A stretch of DNA of 28,354 nt from IMG/VR virus record IMGVR_UViG_3300042989_000010, positions 1-28,354 of that record; one strand, 5' to 3'. Both the position numbers and the translations under genes were made by a program. The notes beneath the pieces were generated by a model that did no database searches, was not told where the DNA came from, and saw only the letters and a program-made list of their open reading frames with translations. This stretch comes from a virus. Below, piece after piece: positions 1 to 9,141 of this stretch; positions within the stretch are counted from its first letter, which is position 1, and the number at the start of each line of letters is the position of its first letter.

Positions 1-377
1 GTTGTAAATGCTACAGTTAAAATTACAAATGTTATTACAACTGAATCAACAACTATTATTGTATTCGCGCCTTGTGCCGCAATAATTTGAACAGCTGTAG
101 CGTTGGCAGCATTAAAATTTGCAGCAGTTATACTGACTTGAGCTGATACTAATCCTCCACCACCCGCAGCTTGAAAACTGGGCACCGCAGATGCGCCATT
201 GGAAGTCAGTACGAAACCCGAGGTACTAAGCCCTGTCGAAGCTACCTGTAACGGACCAGTCGCCGTTGTTCCTGCACAGATAGGAGCATAAGCAGTGGTC
301 ATCGTTGCAACACCTGTCCCTCCCGATGCCACGATAATGGGGGTTGATCCCGTATTTAATTGAGTTGTGACAGCCAT
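1..377 (-). CDS. Tail-fibre-like protein, partial (C-terminus outside window)
   Basis: An open frame runs leftward from ATG at 377 and leaves the window without a stop, so about 125 N-terminal residues are visible. A good Shine-Dalgarno (AAGGAGA) precedes the ATG. The protein is rich in Gly, Ala, Thr and Ser, and carries the short motif ASGGTGVA near its start and a GFVLTSNGASAVPSF-type segment followed by a Gly run. These motifs recur in the two fibre-like proteins further right (AFGGTGVANTG; ANGGTGASL), so this is probably a third member of the same family. Such low-complexity beta-rich repeats are typical of phage tail-fibre or receptor-binding proteins. It lies just after a free-standing HNH gene in the direction of transcription. 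The role is inferred from composition and position; no catalytic motif is visible. Confidence 0.7.
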   Translation of the reverse strand, partial: MAVTTQLNTGSTPIIVASGGTGVATMTTAYAPICAGTTATGPLQVASTGLSTSGFVLTSNGASAVPSFQAAGGGGLVSAQVSITAANFNAANATAVQIIAAQGANTIIVVDSVVITFVILTVAFT

Positions 378-398
378 TCCTATCTCCTTATTCTACGG

Positions 399-959
399 TT
401 ATATCCACTTTCTTTTTCCAGTCTCGGAATCTATTATCCAAGACTTTCCTTTGTTTCCAGATTTTCTCATATTTTCTTTATGTTGTTCAGACAGTTTCTT
501 TCCCAGCCAAGGGCTATTAGCAGCTATAATTCCCTTCGTTTTAACGCCTTTATTCCATGGAGCCTTCCCTATTTTTGCTTCACTTAATTTCTTTTTATGC
601 TCGTCTGTAAACTTCTTTCCTTTAGACCATATAGGAATAGGTTTAATTCTTCTATCTTCTTTTGTATGACAAACGCGACACAATGTTAATCCGTTGCCAA
701 TTTCAAACCTTAATTCAATACTATCTTCCCATGGAACAATATGATGCGACTGTAATGAAGCTGCTTCTTTTAAACCGCAATGTTTACATTCATATTTATC
801 TCTTTCCTTTACCAATCTGGCCCATTCTTTATATTTATAGCTTTTTCTTTTATCACTTGTAACTCGTTTTAATGCCCCTTGTTTGTCACTTTGTTGTTTG
901 CAATTGATACATAGAGCTCTTCCGGGGACAGTTACCCCACATTTCCTACATGATTTCAT
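399..959 (-). CDS. Free-standing HNH homing endonuclease with NUMOD3 repeats
   Basis: 186 aa with SD AGGAAG close to the ATG. The N-terminus is a zinc-ribbon-like region (C4, C7, C17, C20). A Cys-bracketed HNH domain follows: CKHC at 58-61, the HHIVPW core at 72-77, N89 in IGNGL, then CRVCH at 94-98. The C-terminal half has two NUMOD3-like DNA-binding repeats (about 114-138 and 153-172: GKKFTDEHKKKLSEAK and GKKLSEQHKENMRKS). This architecture is that of phage homing endonucleases of the HNH/NUMOD3 class, which nick or cut near their own insertion site in sister phages. It sits between two fibre-like genes without obviously splitting either, so it looks like an intergenic insertion and not an intron ORF. 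Unlike the HNH gene inside terL, it uses TTA leucine codons freely. Substrate and activity are inferred. Confidence 0.88.
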   Translation of the reverse strand: MKSCRKCGVTVPGRALCINCKQQSDKQGALKRVTSDKRKSYKYKEWARLVKERDKYECKHCGLKEAASLQSHHIVPWEDSIELRFEIGNGLTLCRVCHTKEDRRIKPIPIWSKGKKFTDEHKKKLSEAKIGKAPWNKGVKTKGIIAANSPWLGKKLSEQHKENMRKSGNKGKSWIIDSETGKRKWI

Positions 960-1012
960 AATACTTCCTGCTCAAATGTATTATTATAACATGCTGTTAT
1001 ACATTTATTTTG

Positions 1013-1999
1013 TTATGCTACAGCCACTCCTGAGCTAAGCACATAACTTGTACTCCAGGTGGTATTTGCAGTTATACAGACAACTTGTATCGCATCAAAT
1101 GCCGCTGCTGATGTTACGGAACCTGCTGTTGAAGTGGCAGTTTGACCAACCTGAATAGTTTGTCCTGCTCCTGCCGCTAAAATCCAACCAGCAGCGCCTT
1201 TACCTTGGATTGCCACTACAGAACCAAGTGCTGCCGTAGTTGGTAAAGTGATAGTCGTTTGGGACGCATTACCTACTACGTACCCTGTATTTACTGCTGC
1301 AGCCTGAGTTGTTCCTGCAATATTTGCCCATGCCATACCTGATGAGCCAGTAGCGGCAATACTAATGCTATTAGACCCTGGTGTTATGGAAATACCGGTT
1401 CCAGCTGTTAATGAGGCTGCTGCTGGACTACCTGCTGAGCTTCCAATAACTAGCTGCCCATCTGTTAAAGCAAGCCATGTGGGGACGCCAGTTGAATTGG
1501 TTGATAAAGAGGCACGATTCGTGGTTGCCAAACCAGAAACAGTATTAGCTGAGCCTGCATACAAAATTGTTGAGACCGCATAGGTATCAGCGTAGCTAGA
1601 TGTTGACCAAACTGGTATTGCAGCATTCGCTGATTGAAAAACACGACCAGCAGCAGCAGGATTGGCTAGCATGGATGGAACGCCGGTGTTATCCGTCACT
1701 AGTACGGACCCATTTGCGCCTGTTAAACCTGAAACGGTTGTTCCACTAGATGCATAATAAGCAATCTGATTTGCGGTTCCGCTATTCACTATCCCAGAAG
1801 CACCTGATGTTGTAGCCAATGTTCCTGATGTAGGGAAAGTTACGGCTGTGTTTCCTGTTATTGTACCTGCAAATGTAAATGCGCCTGAAAACGCAGTGTT
1901 CCCACCAACGGTAAAAGTGCCAGTATTAGCAACGCCAGTTCCACCAAATGCAGGTGTTAAGGGGACGGTTCCATTGTTTAAATTATTATTCAGTGCCAT
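1013..1999 (-). CDS. Tail-fibre-like protein, paralogue of the 405-aa neighbour
   Basis: 328 aa; SD AAAGGA precedes the ATG at 1999. The N-terminal part has fibre-type repeats (AFGGTGVANTG; then FPTSGTLATTSG). The last ~130 residues align by eye with the C-terminus of the next gene upstream: shared landmarks include SNSISI/SNSLTI, AAAVNTGY/AAAVNSGY, LGSVVAIQG/LGSVIAVQG, GWI and VVCITANTTWS/LVCVVANTAWS. This C-terminal beta domain recurs in phage fibre and structural proteins. The pair probably arose by tandem duplication and could provide alternative or co-assembled receptor-binding tips. There is no endosialidase or lyase motif I can recognise. Function is inferred from family resemblance and position at the tail end of a P22-like structural block. 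Confidence 0.75.
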   Translation of the reverse strand: MALNNNLNNGTVPLTPAFGGTGVANTGTFTVGGNTAFSGAFTFAGTITGNTAVTFPTSGTLATTSGASGIVNSGTANQIAYYASSGTTVSGLTGANGSVLVTDNTGVPSMLANPAAAGRVFQSANAAIPVWSTSSYADTYAVSTILYAGSANTVSGLATTNRASLSTNSTGVPTWLALTDGQLVIGSSAGSPAAASLTAGTGISITPGSNSISIAATGSSGMAWANIAGTTQAAAVNTGYVVGNASQTTITLPTTAALGSVVAIQGKGAAGWILAAGAGQTIQVGQTATSTAGSVTSAAAFDAIQVVCITANTTWSTSYVLSSGVAVA

Positions 2000-2017
2000 T
2001 TATAAAATCCTTTTATG

Positions 2018-3235
2018 TTAAGTAATAGTGTATCCCGAAGTAACAGGCCCGTACAGAGACCATGCCGTATTAGCAACAACGCAGACAAGTGTGATTGAGT
2101 CATATTGATTTGCTGATGCAATGGCGCCACCAGCACTGCTGGGAACAGAGCCAATGTGAACCACTTGCGCTCCTGGCGCCTGAATAATCCAACCACCCGT
2201 ACCGTATCCTTGTACGGCAATTACAGATCCTAAAGCAGCTGTTACTGGAAGTGTTACGGTGGTTAATGAGCTATTTGCTGTTATGTATCCAGAATTGACC
2301 GCAGCTGCTTGAGATGTTCCTGATACATTGGACCAAGCAAGGCCGCCACCACCCGCAGTTGCACTAATAGTTAATGAATTTGAACCTGCAGATACAGTAA
2401 TTCCGGCTCCTCCAGTTACTGATGCTGCTTGAGGTTGCCCACCTGTTGAACCCATAATAAGCTGCCCATCTAGCATGCTATTTGACCAAGTGGGAACACC
2501 CGCATTTGTGGAAACTAGAGAGGCTCCATTAGCGCCAGTGACTTGACCAACCACGTTCGCAGCAGAGCTATATAACAATCTATTGGCAGTTGTACTGGAT
2601 GGATAGGTCGCTGTCGTCCAATTAGGGGCGCTTGAGGAGCCTGATTGGAGTAATTGCCCAGCGGTGGCTGTTCCCGACAAAATTGCGCCTGTAGTAGCGT
2701 TACTATAAAAAATACCGCCATTGTCTGCAGTAAGGGACGCTCCTGTCCCACCGTTAGCTAGAGATACCGGAAATGTTGGAATAGAACTAGCAAGAGCTAA
2801 AATGCCTGATGTACTTGGAAGTTGGATTGTTGGTGTTCCAGCAACTGCCTGAGCTTTTAATGTGGCCAGACCACTTGTAGAGCCAGTAAATACAGCGGTT
2901 GTTATTCCAGAAATACTATTTAAGGAGTTAACAGAAACTCCATTTAAATTAACCGAACCGGTCCCTTTTGATTCTATATCCAGATTAATATTGGTATCAG
3001 CACCTAAAGCCGATATTGTTGGTGCAAATGTTGTATTCCCACTTTCAATAAACACATAATTAACTGCAGAAATTCCTGCGCTAGAATATCCTAAAAGCAA
3101 ATTACCGGAACTATCTTCAATCCCTGTGCCAGGAAAACTGAATTTATAGTTATCCGAGTTTCGAAGCCCAACTACAATGTCATCTACACGTACATTATTG
3201 CCAGCCGTAAACTGACTAAACTTAATATCTGCCAT
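2018..3235 (-). CDS. Tail-fibre-like structural protein
   Basis: 405 aa; strong SD (AAAGGAG) ahead of ATG 3235. It begins with a short non-repetitive segment (MADIKFSQFTAGNNVRVDD) that may attach to the tail, then a beta-rich Gly/Ser/Thr body containing PLANGGTG-like (LANGGTGASLTADNGG) and ATAGQLLQSGSSSAPNW segments of the kind common in phage fibres. The ~130-residue C-terminal domain is shared with the following gene (328 aa). It lies 18 bases upstream of that gene and 21 bases downstream of the 118-aa gene, consistent with one transcript. Probable role: receptor binding or fibre shaft. Composition and paralogy support this; no enzymatic motif is seen. Confidence 0.75.
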   Translation of the reverse strand: MADIKFSQFTAGNNVRVDDIVVGLRNSDNYKFSFPGTGIEDSSGNLLLGYSSAGISAVNYVFIESGNTTFAPTISALGADTNINLDIESKGTGSVNLNGVSVNSLNSISGITTAVFTGSTSGLATLKAQAVAGTPTIQLPSTSGILALASSIPTFPVSLANGGTGASLTADNGGIFYSNATTGAILSGTATAGQLLQSGSSSAPNWTTATYPSSTTANRLLYSSAANVVGQVTGANGASLVSTNAGVPTWSNSMLDGQLIMGSTGGQPQAASVTGGAGITVSAGSNSLTISATAGGGGLAWSNVSGTSQAAAVNSGYITANSSLTTVTLPVTAALGSVIAVQGYGTGGWIIQAPGAQVVHIGSVPSSAGGAIASANQYDSITLVCVVANTAWSLYGPVTSGYTIT

Positions 3236-3256
3236 TCTAGGCTCCTTTAGAAAATC

Positions 3257-3613
3257 TTAGTTATTTGTTCCTAATGCATACAGAATGACGCTTACATCCG
3301 TGGTGGCTGTTGTGCTAAAAAAATGTATTACATCGCCTGCCTTAACTTCACGGCATATATAATATTCACCAGTGAGCATCTCAGAAGTAGTAGATGCAAA
3401 AGTGGTCCCTGCTGTTGCTGCAGCTGTAGCATTTAGGGCCACCCAAACTTCGCCAGCTGCAACACATTTCATTAAAGCTTTGTATCGTGGAGCTACTCCG
3501 GGAACTGTCAATGTTGTATCTGTTGTGATAGCCAGTTTTGCACTGTATTTCAAATCGGCAAATCTTAAGCCAAAATCAGTAACAGTTTGTTGAGCGATAT
3601 ATGGTGTGATCAT
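3257..3613 (-). CDS. Small virion structural protein (118 aa)
   Basis: Starts at ATG 3613 after an AAAGGA ribosome-binding site. The 118-residue product is beta-rich, without a signal peptide or transmembrane helix. Features include PRYKALMKCVAAGEVWVALN, then an Ala/Thr-rich turn and YYICREVKAGDVIHF, ending in VSVILYALG. Small proteins of this shape occur near tail or head decoration genes in podoviruses, and I take it for a virion component (tail or decoration), but I cannot name the family. It lies between the large 745-aa tail protein and the fibre-like genes in a closely spaced series with the same orientation. Confidence 0.6.
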   Translation of the reverse strand: MITPYIAQQTVTDFGLRFADLKYSAKLAITTDTTLTVPGVAPRYKALMKCVAAGEVWVALNATAAATAGTTFASTTSEMLTGEYYICREVKAGDVIHFFSTTATTDVSVILYALGTNN

Positions 3614-3631
3614 AATTTAATCCTTTAAATG

Positions 3632-5869
3632 TTAAGCAATAATACCGAGACGACAATCGGCTGAGTAGTGAAAATTAATATAGCTCTCTTCTGTTCCGTC
3701 TTGAACATTAGATGCTGTTCCAATTACTATTTCAGAATTAGACCTATAAGTTACACCAAAGTGTCCATTGTTTAATTGAACCCATCCAATAATATTTGGT
3801 GTTAATCCAGCTTGTAATGGCTTGTCTACAGGATACCCTCCCGGGATGACGCCTTTCCATGAAAATGTATAATATACATTCGCTGCAGCACCTGAAGCTG
3901 GAGAATATAATACAACAGTAGGAGTTGTTCTTTTTGGAACATTATATGTAAATCCAAATGTTCGCGTTGCTATATCAGCATCCGAACCATTAGATGTAGG
4001 GTGAGCACCCTGTTGAGCACACAATGCTCCAGAAAGACTTACGTCGCCTGCTTTTGCTCCTGCATTATAACTTTTCTCATAATAGTACTGGCATTCAGAT
4101 AAAACATCTGAAGGTGTTTGGGCAGAAGGACGAGTTGGCAAATCTCCTTTATTCAAGGAAATAGACAGAACATTCAATACGGGTTTTGTAGTCCATGCAA
4201 AGGTAACAACAATAGCGAATTTATTTGTATCATTAAATTGAGCGCCATCTACTACTTCCCAGCCAGAGAATTGAATGTCATTGTCAGTTGTTGGATTATT
4301 TGCAGTGACAATATCGCGAGGCGTATCAAGTCCACTTCTTGGTATAAAACTCCATCCAGCTGCAGGCCCTGTAAATTCACCCGTCGCACTAAGAGACCCC
4401 AGTGTTGCAGGAATAATAGGAACTACTGAGGCCGCTGTCCCAACTAACAAATAAGCTCTTACCGTAGTAACACCTACATTGGCTGCTAAATAGGCAGCAA
4501 TATTAACACTAAGCCTTGAAAATAACATTTCCTTAGCTTGAGCACCTGTCAGAAATTGCATCAAATATACGGAATCATTATCGGATGCAGGCGTAAATTG
4601 CATTGCATTCGTTATTGAATTTCGCGCCACAGCCACATTGCCTACATTCCTACAGCAAATGGTTTGGTCCCATGTATAATCAGGAGTTGCCGCTATCGTT
4701 GCTACCGTTTCTCCAAATTGAGCAGGATTTAACGGAAAATCCCATGCAGTTAGCAAACTAGGAAGTGGGGATATAATCGTACGGGGAATATAATAATCCC
4801 CCATAAGTGCTTGGTCTCTATCTGATGATGTCTCATCATATTGAACTATATCTGCAGCGATTGCATTAAATGTCGGTATAACCTGAACACTGCTAAGTCT
4901 AACTTTTGCGCTGGGCTGCAAAGATATATAGATGTTTATAAATCCATTTGCGCCCGACAAAGCATTATCTGATTCAGGAATTGCGCTAGTGCTTCCACTG
5001 GAATATAAAGCATAATCTGCAAGACCCGGTATATTCTTCTCGAATATTTTTATGGGAACTGTAGACTCACTACCAGAAGAAGCTTGATAATACATCTTTA
5101 CGCTTGTATCTAAAACAAGCATATTCTTTGCTACTAAATTTGTTGACAAGAAAATTGTATTTTCAGATGTTGTAGACCACAATCCTGAATTATTAGCGAA
5201 CTTTTGCAACAATTTGCATGAAGATATCGTGGGGTCTACCGTAATCTCAATAACATAAGGTGGACTTGTGGCGATCTTTAAATCACCCGCTACCGCAATC
5301 CGTTCAACAGTTACATTGCCTGTCCCACTTAATAAAAAATTCCAATTAGGTGCAAACTCAAATACCTGATCTGGTCCTGCTGTTACGGTATATGTGGTAA
5401 CCGATGGCGTTAAAGTGGGAACATCGTTAATTAATATTTTAGTAAATTGGGGATTTGATACCTGATTTTGTACAGGCAATGAATTGATATTGCTTATAGA
5501 CTCATCGGCAATCACGCCATTTGGCCATGCTTCTCGAGTGAACTGCTCAACTCCATTGGAGTCTTTTACCACCACATAGTATAAGTCAATAGCGCTACCG
5601 TTATCATCATATGGATAATAATATATGACTTCATTGTCACCTCCGGCATTTTGGACTGTACCTATGGAACTTAATGTCAATGGATTATCTAATGGAATAT
5701 ATTGATAATTAGGAGGAGCCCCAGTAAGTTGATATACTGGTTTTGATGTTATCCTAGAAGCATCTCGATAAAATGTAATTGTTCCGCCAGCCAAAGGAAG
5801 GCCTGTATCTTTATCAAGAAATGCCTCTTCCAGAGGTCCATCGGTTATATAATGCGGGTCTAGTGCCAT
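3632..5869 (-). CDS. Large tail protein / fibre-type (745 aa)
   Basis: 745 aa with SD AGGAG upstream of ATG 5869. The N-terminal ~130 residues (LDKDTGLPLAGGTITFYRD, YQLTGAPPNYQYIPL, EVIYYYPYDDNG, VEQFTREAWPNG) form a recognisable phage tail N-terminal module that likely docks on the tail. The remaining ~600 residues are beta-rich with no recognised catalytic motif; a segment at roughly 590-720 (CQYYYEKSYNAG..., then WVQLNNGHFGVTYRSNSEIVIG) resembles C-terminal domains of tail or collar proteins. It follows directly the ejection-protein genes, where P22-like phages place tailspike or fibre genes. It could be a tailspike equivalent or a fibre adaptor for the downstream fibre genes; the sequence does not decide between these. 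Confidence 0.7.
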   Translation of the reverse strand: MALDPHYITDGPLEEAFLDKDTGLPLAGGTITFYRDASRITSKPVYQLTGAPPNYQYIPLDNPLTLSSIGTVQNAGGDNEVIYYYPYDDNGSAIDLYYVVVKDSNGVEQFTREAWPNGVIADESISNINSLPVQNQVSNPQFTKILINDVPTLTPSVTTYTVTAGPDQVFEFAPNWNFLLSGTGNVTVERIAVAGDLKIATSPPYVIEITVDPTISSCKLLQKFANNSGLWSTTSENTIFLSTNLVAKNMLVLDTSVKMYYQASSGSESTVPIKIFEKNIPGLADYALYSSGSTSAIPESDNALSGANGFINIYISLQPSAKVRLSSVQVIPTFNAIAADIVQYDETSSDRDQALMGDYYIPRTIISPLPSLLTAWDFPLNPAQFGETVATIAATPDYTWDQTICCRNVGNVAVARNSITNAMQFTPASDNDSVYLMQFLTGAQAKEMLFSRLSVNIAAYLAANVGVTTVRAYLLVGTAASVVPIIPATLGSLSATGEFTGPAAGWSFIPRSGLDTPRDIVTANNPTTDNDIQFSGWEVVDGAQFNDTNKFAIVVTFAWTTKPVLNVLSISLNKGDLPTRPSAQTPSDVLSECQYYYEKSYNAGAKAGDVSLSGALCAQQGAHPTSNGSDADIATRTFGFTYNVPKRTTPTVVLYSPASGAAANVYYTFSWKGVIPGGYPVDKPLQAGLTPNIIGWVQLNNGHFGVTYRSNSEIVIGTASNVQDGTEESYINFHYSADCRLGIIA

Positions 5870-5889
5870 TCCTTAGCTCCTGTTATTTA

Positions 5890-7905
5890 TTACGCGCCTT
5901 CTAATTTTTTATAATCTTCTTCTGTAAATTTATGGCCTGCATTTAAATCGGTAGCGCTTTTATGCCCTAAATATTTTGCTGTTATTTGCACTAATGCAGC
6001 TGCACGTTTAGATGGATCAGATATCTGCGCCAATTTTCGCATTTCTTGATGTGCATCAGGATTTAAAGATAAATGCATAGATGCTTTTGTATAATCTCCA
6101 TCAATGAAATTTTCAAGCACTTCTTTTGCTGTTTTCTTTGGATTGGTAATAATACCGAATACGGATTTATTCCCTAATGCTTCAGCCATTTTTTGCATAT
6201 CTACTTTTTTGATATTACCATTTATTAGTCGCAAATCACGATACCGTTGCTGTAATGCAGGATTTCCACGTGCTGATTTAATCAATTCATCGAATGAGTC
6301 AGGTTTTTTAAGACGCGCCGCAAATTGTTCTACAGTATCTGAATGTACCATATCTGAAAATACTTTATTTTCATATGTGCGCCTAGCTTTTGCATATTGT
6401 CCACCTTTAGATACTCTGTCTAATCTTTTAGTTAAATTATTTTTAACGTCAATTACCTTTTGTATTTCTGCTTCACTAGGCGCATTTTTTCCACCCAAAA
6501 CTTTTGCATCTCTCATATTTTTTATACGAGTATCTAAATTCTGTTTTATTTGATCTTGTCGTTGCAAGCTAAATTCAGGAGCGCCCTTTAATTTTGATAC
6601 TTGAGCATCATTACTATAAGTTTCTTTTCTAGCTGTGTTGTATACTTCATCTTTATGAAGACCTTGACCAACAGATTTTTCAATATCTTGTGGAGATGCG
6701 CCTTTATATGCTTTTTTATATTGATTGGTTACATCTTTTTCTGTTGGTCTTTGCATTTCAGCTGTATTTTGTTTTGCTTCATAAAGCTGATTTTGTTGAT
6801 TTTGTTGATAAGCATGTTTTGTTTTTATATTTTCTGGCGTTGTTCCATGTAACTTTTCTTCAGCAAGATGCAGAGGATTTTGTGTTTTCTGTCCAAATGT
6901 TGTATCTACCGGAACTTCCGCTTCATATAATCTTTCTTGTGCTGACTGAGACCTATTATAATTTTGCAAATCTCCAGGAGTCATATTTTTAAGCGAGCGT
7001 TCTGCATAAGGTTGCGCAAAATGTTCTTCACCTCCTCCAAAAATTTTCCTTCCTCCCTTGCCGATTTGATGACCTGCAACCAGCCCTGTCATCCCTCCGA
7101 GAAGTTTTTGCCACATTGGCACATGTTCTCCTTGAATGTTATATCCAGTATATGCTCCAACAGAACCAGGCAATATTCTTTTCAAGAATCTGCCACCTGG
7201 ATTATTCGCCATTGTCATATCTGCAATGACACTAGCGGGAGCTGCATATTTTGCCTGCTCTAATCCACTTTCTGTTCTAGATTCTGGATTAAATCCCATG
7301 CCTAAAGAGCCTTGGAATAATGTCTCTCCTAAAGCATTAAGCACTCCCCTTGCCAAAGGTCCCGCTAAACGACCGCTTACATTTGATGCAAACTTACCAA
7401 GCCCTACATTTGGCGCACCTACCATTGATGCAAGTTCAGGTATTTTCTGAATCGCTTCACTCCGATTTTCATCATTAATACCAAACATTTTTTGATAATC
7501 TTGCCTTGATTCCGGCCCTAGGTGCAATCTAGGGTCTGAACGACCACCAGCACTGTGCCTTATTTCATTTAAATTAGGAAGTTGATCAGTTATATTTCTA
7601 ATAGACTCAAGCGCTCCTGCTCCCAAATTTCTGAAAACTTTACCTACCGCAGGTGCCTTTCCAAAATTACCGGTATTTAATTGCTCTCTTTCTTCCATGG
7701 ACATTGATCCTCTTGGACCCGTAGGGCGTCCTGGGACATTTTCACTTCTAGGACCTTGTCGTAAAAATGACATGTTTTTTCGTTTATCCTGTTGATGGGC
7801 CATTTGTGAAACAAAAACATTAGCTTGTCTAAACATTTCTTCATCAGGTGTATTATCTGCAAATTCCAGTTCTACACCATTTGGCATTTCAAATATTTTA
7901 GTCAC
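5890..7905 (-). CDS. Ejection / internal virion protein (P22 gp16-like position)
   Basis: About 671 aa from the GTG at 7905. I prefer this start because GGAAGGTGGG lies just upstream, it overlaps the previous stop as GTGACTAA, and the product then begins VTKIFEMPNGVELEF, typical of this class. An ATG at 7923 (677 aa) is the alternative but lacks a ribosome-binding site. The protein is largely helical, charged and Gln/Lys-rich, with a central Gly-rich patch (LLGGMTGLVAGHQIGKGG) that could interact with membrane, and long coiled-coil stretches (roughly residues 330-520). It is third in a series of three ejection-type genes, matching the gp7-gp20-gp16 order of P22. The likely role is to leave the capsid with the DNA and help form a trans-envelope conduit. 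The role is inferred from order and composition. Confidence 0.68.
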   Translation of the reverse strand: MTKIFEMPNGVELEFADNTPDEEMFRQANVFVSQMAHQQDKRKNMSFLRQGPRSENVPGRPTGPRGSMSMEEREQLNTGNFGKAPAVGKVFRNLGAGALESIRNITDQLPNLNEIRHSAGGRSDPRLHLGPESRQDYQKMFGINDENRSEAIQKIPELASMVGAPNVGLGKFASNVSGRLAGPLARGVLNALGETLFQGSLGMGFNPESRTESGLEQAKYAAPASVIADMTMANNPGGRFLKRILPGSVGAYTGYNIQGEHVPMWQKLLGGMTGLVAGHQIGKGGRKIFGGGEEHFAQPYAERSLKNMTPGDLQNYNRSQSAQERLYEAEVPVDTTFGQKTQNPLHLAEEKLHGTTPENIKTKHAYQQNQQNQLYEAKQNTAEMQRPTEKDVTNQYKKAYKGASPQDIEKSVGQGLHKDEVYNTARKETYSNDAQVSKLKGAPEFSLQRQDQIKQNLDTRIKNMRDAKVLGGKNAPSEAEIQKVIDVKNNLTKRLDRVSKGGQYAKARRTYENKVFSDMVHSDTVEQFAARLKKPDSFDELIKSARGNPALQQRYRDLRLINGNIKKVDMQKMAEALGNKSVFGIITNPKKTAKEVLENFIDGDYTKASMHLSLNPDAHQEMRKLAQISDPSKRAAALVQITAKYLGHKSATDLNAGHKFTEEDYKKLEGA

Positions 7906-9130
7906 GGGGCACCCACCTTCCATTTACTTGAATATAACGCTTTGCAGGTTTTTTATTTTCAGCAGATTTAGATTCAGATTCTTTAGGGAGCATTTTTTTA
8001 GCCTCAGATTGCTGCCTTTTAATTTCGGCCATATTGTCTTTTTTATTTATTACTCTCTCAGTGTTTTGAGCGAGAGCATTAATAGTGTCATTGTGTGCTC
8101 CACCACCTTGCGATCCTGTGAAGTTTTCAGATGGCACTAATGTTCCGGTAACTCTTTGAATTTCAGAATTTTGATACAACATTCTATCCAAGAATGTTTG
8201 ATGTTCTTTTTCAAATATATTTTTTATAATTTCAAACTCGCCTTTCATTATATTTGGATTTGTGAAAAATCTTGGATCATGTAGTAATTTTCTTAATCTT
8301 GTTTGCGCTGCATTTGCTGCGGGAGTTCCATAGAAGACACCTGCTTGATCAGCCAAAGCCTCTAAACCTTTCAAGCTTCTTTCGTAATCTGCATAATCTT
8401 TAGATTCAAGACCTAATGGAGATAAAAGTCTTTGTCCTGTTAACCACGCGCTCCCTTTTGCTCCGGAACCCTTCAGGAGAACATCATAATCTATTTCCTT
8501 CATTGTTTTTTGAATGTTTTCACCTGCATCAACTTTATCCCTTATAGCTGGATCTCCACTATTTTTAAGAGCAGTCATCTGGATAGATCGTATCGTTCTT
8601 TGCGCATCTGATATTTCTTTTTTAGATGCCCCAGGTTTGTTCATTGCTTTCTCAGCATCGCTTATTGCATTTTGCAATCTAACTGGTGTTGGTAGCCTCT
8701 GACCAAATAAAGTATCATTTCCATATATCACTTTTTTAGTTCTAGGATCGTTTACTCCCCACATTCTTTTAGCTTGCTCTTCTCCCTGAACAAGGCCCAT
8801 AGCTCCAGGAAATTGCATTCCACCAATTGCAGCCATCGCCTCGGCTTTTTTTATTTCAGCTTCAGACATTCTAGGAGCAAAATTAGCTGTATTCTGAAGG
8901 ATGGCGGCTTGATTCATTGCATTTTGACCTGTAAAGGGAGTTTCAGCTTGTTCTTGCATCCCTCTTTCACGATTTAAAATATTCGCAAACTTTTCCTTCT
9001 CAGCTTCTCTAAGTAATCTTTGTGGCTCATGATATAACTGCATCCCACGATTTAGAAGCGCGCCAAAGTCCTTCTCCCATGGGCTTTTAATTAATGAGTC
9101 GCCAATTACGTTAAATGGTTGATATGGCAT
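7898..9130 (-). CDS. Ejection / internal virion protein (P22 gp20-like position)
   Basis: 410 aa; ATG 9130 preceded by TAAGGAG. The N-terminus (MPYQPFNVIGDSL, then FGALLNRGMQLYHEP) is followed by helical, Ala/Gln/Lys-rich sequence with no transmembrane segment, and a Lys-rich tail ending in YIQVNGRWVPRD. Its 3' end overlaps the next gene by 8 bases when that gene starts at GTG. It sits between a gp7-like Gly-zipper protein and a large ejection-type protein, the position of DNA-injection protein gp20 in P22. Function is therefore inferred as virion-internal DNA-delivery protein. No lytic transglycosylase or peptidase motif is visible. Confidence 0.62.
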   Translation of the reverse strand: MPYQPFNVIGDSLIKSPWEKDFGALLNRGMQLYHEPQRLLREAEKEKFANILNRERGMQEQAETPFTGQNAMNQAAILQNTANFAPRMSEAEIKKAEAMAAIGGMQFPGAMGLVQGEEQAKRMWGVNDPRTKKVIYGNDTLFGQRLPTPVRLQNAISDAEKAMNKPGASKKEISDAQRTIRSIQMTALKNSGDPAIRDKVDAGENIQKTMKEIDYDVLLKGSGAKGSAWLTGQRLLSPLGLESKDYADYERSLKGLEALADQAGVFYGTPAANAAQTRLRKLLHDPRFFTNPNIMKGEFEIIKNIFEKEHQTFLDRMLYQNSEIQRVTGTLVPSENFTGSQGGGAHNDTINALAQNTERVINKKDNMAEIKRQQSEAKKMLPKESESKSAENKKPAKRYIQVNGRWVPRD

Positions 9131-9141
9131 TTAATATCTCC

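Noticed and set aside
399-959. Group I intron around the HNH/NUMOD3 gene
   Set aside because: The flanking genes are complete at their near ends (stop at 1013, start at 377) and no gene is split; there is too little sequence around the ORF for an intron core.
4118-4429. 103-codon plus-strand frame
   Set aside because: Shadow of the 745-aa tail gene; no start signal or known motif.
6104-6553. 149-codon plus-strand frame
   Set aside because: Lies fully opposite the ejection-protein gene; no ribosome-binding site, no recognisable domain, composition of a shadow frame.
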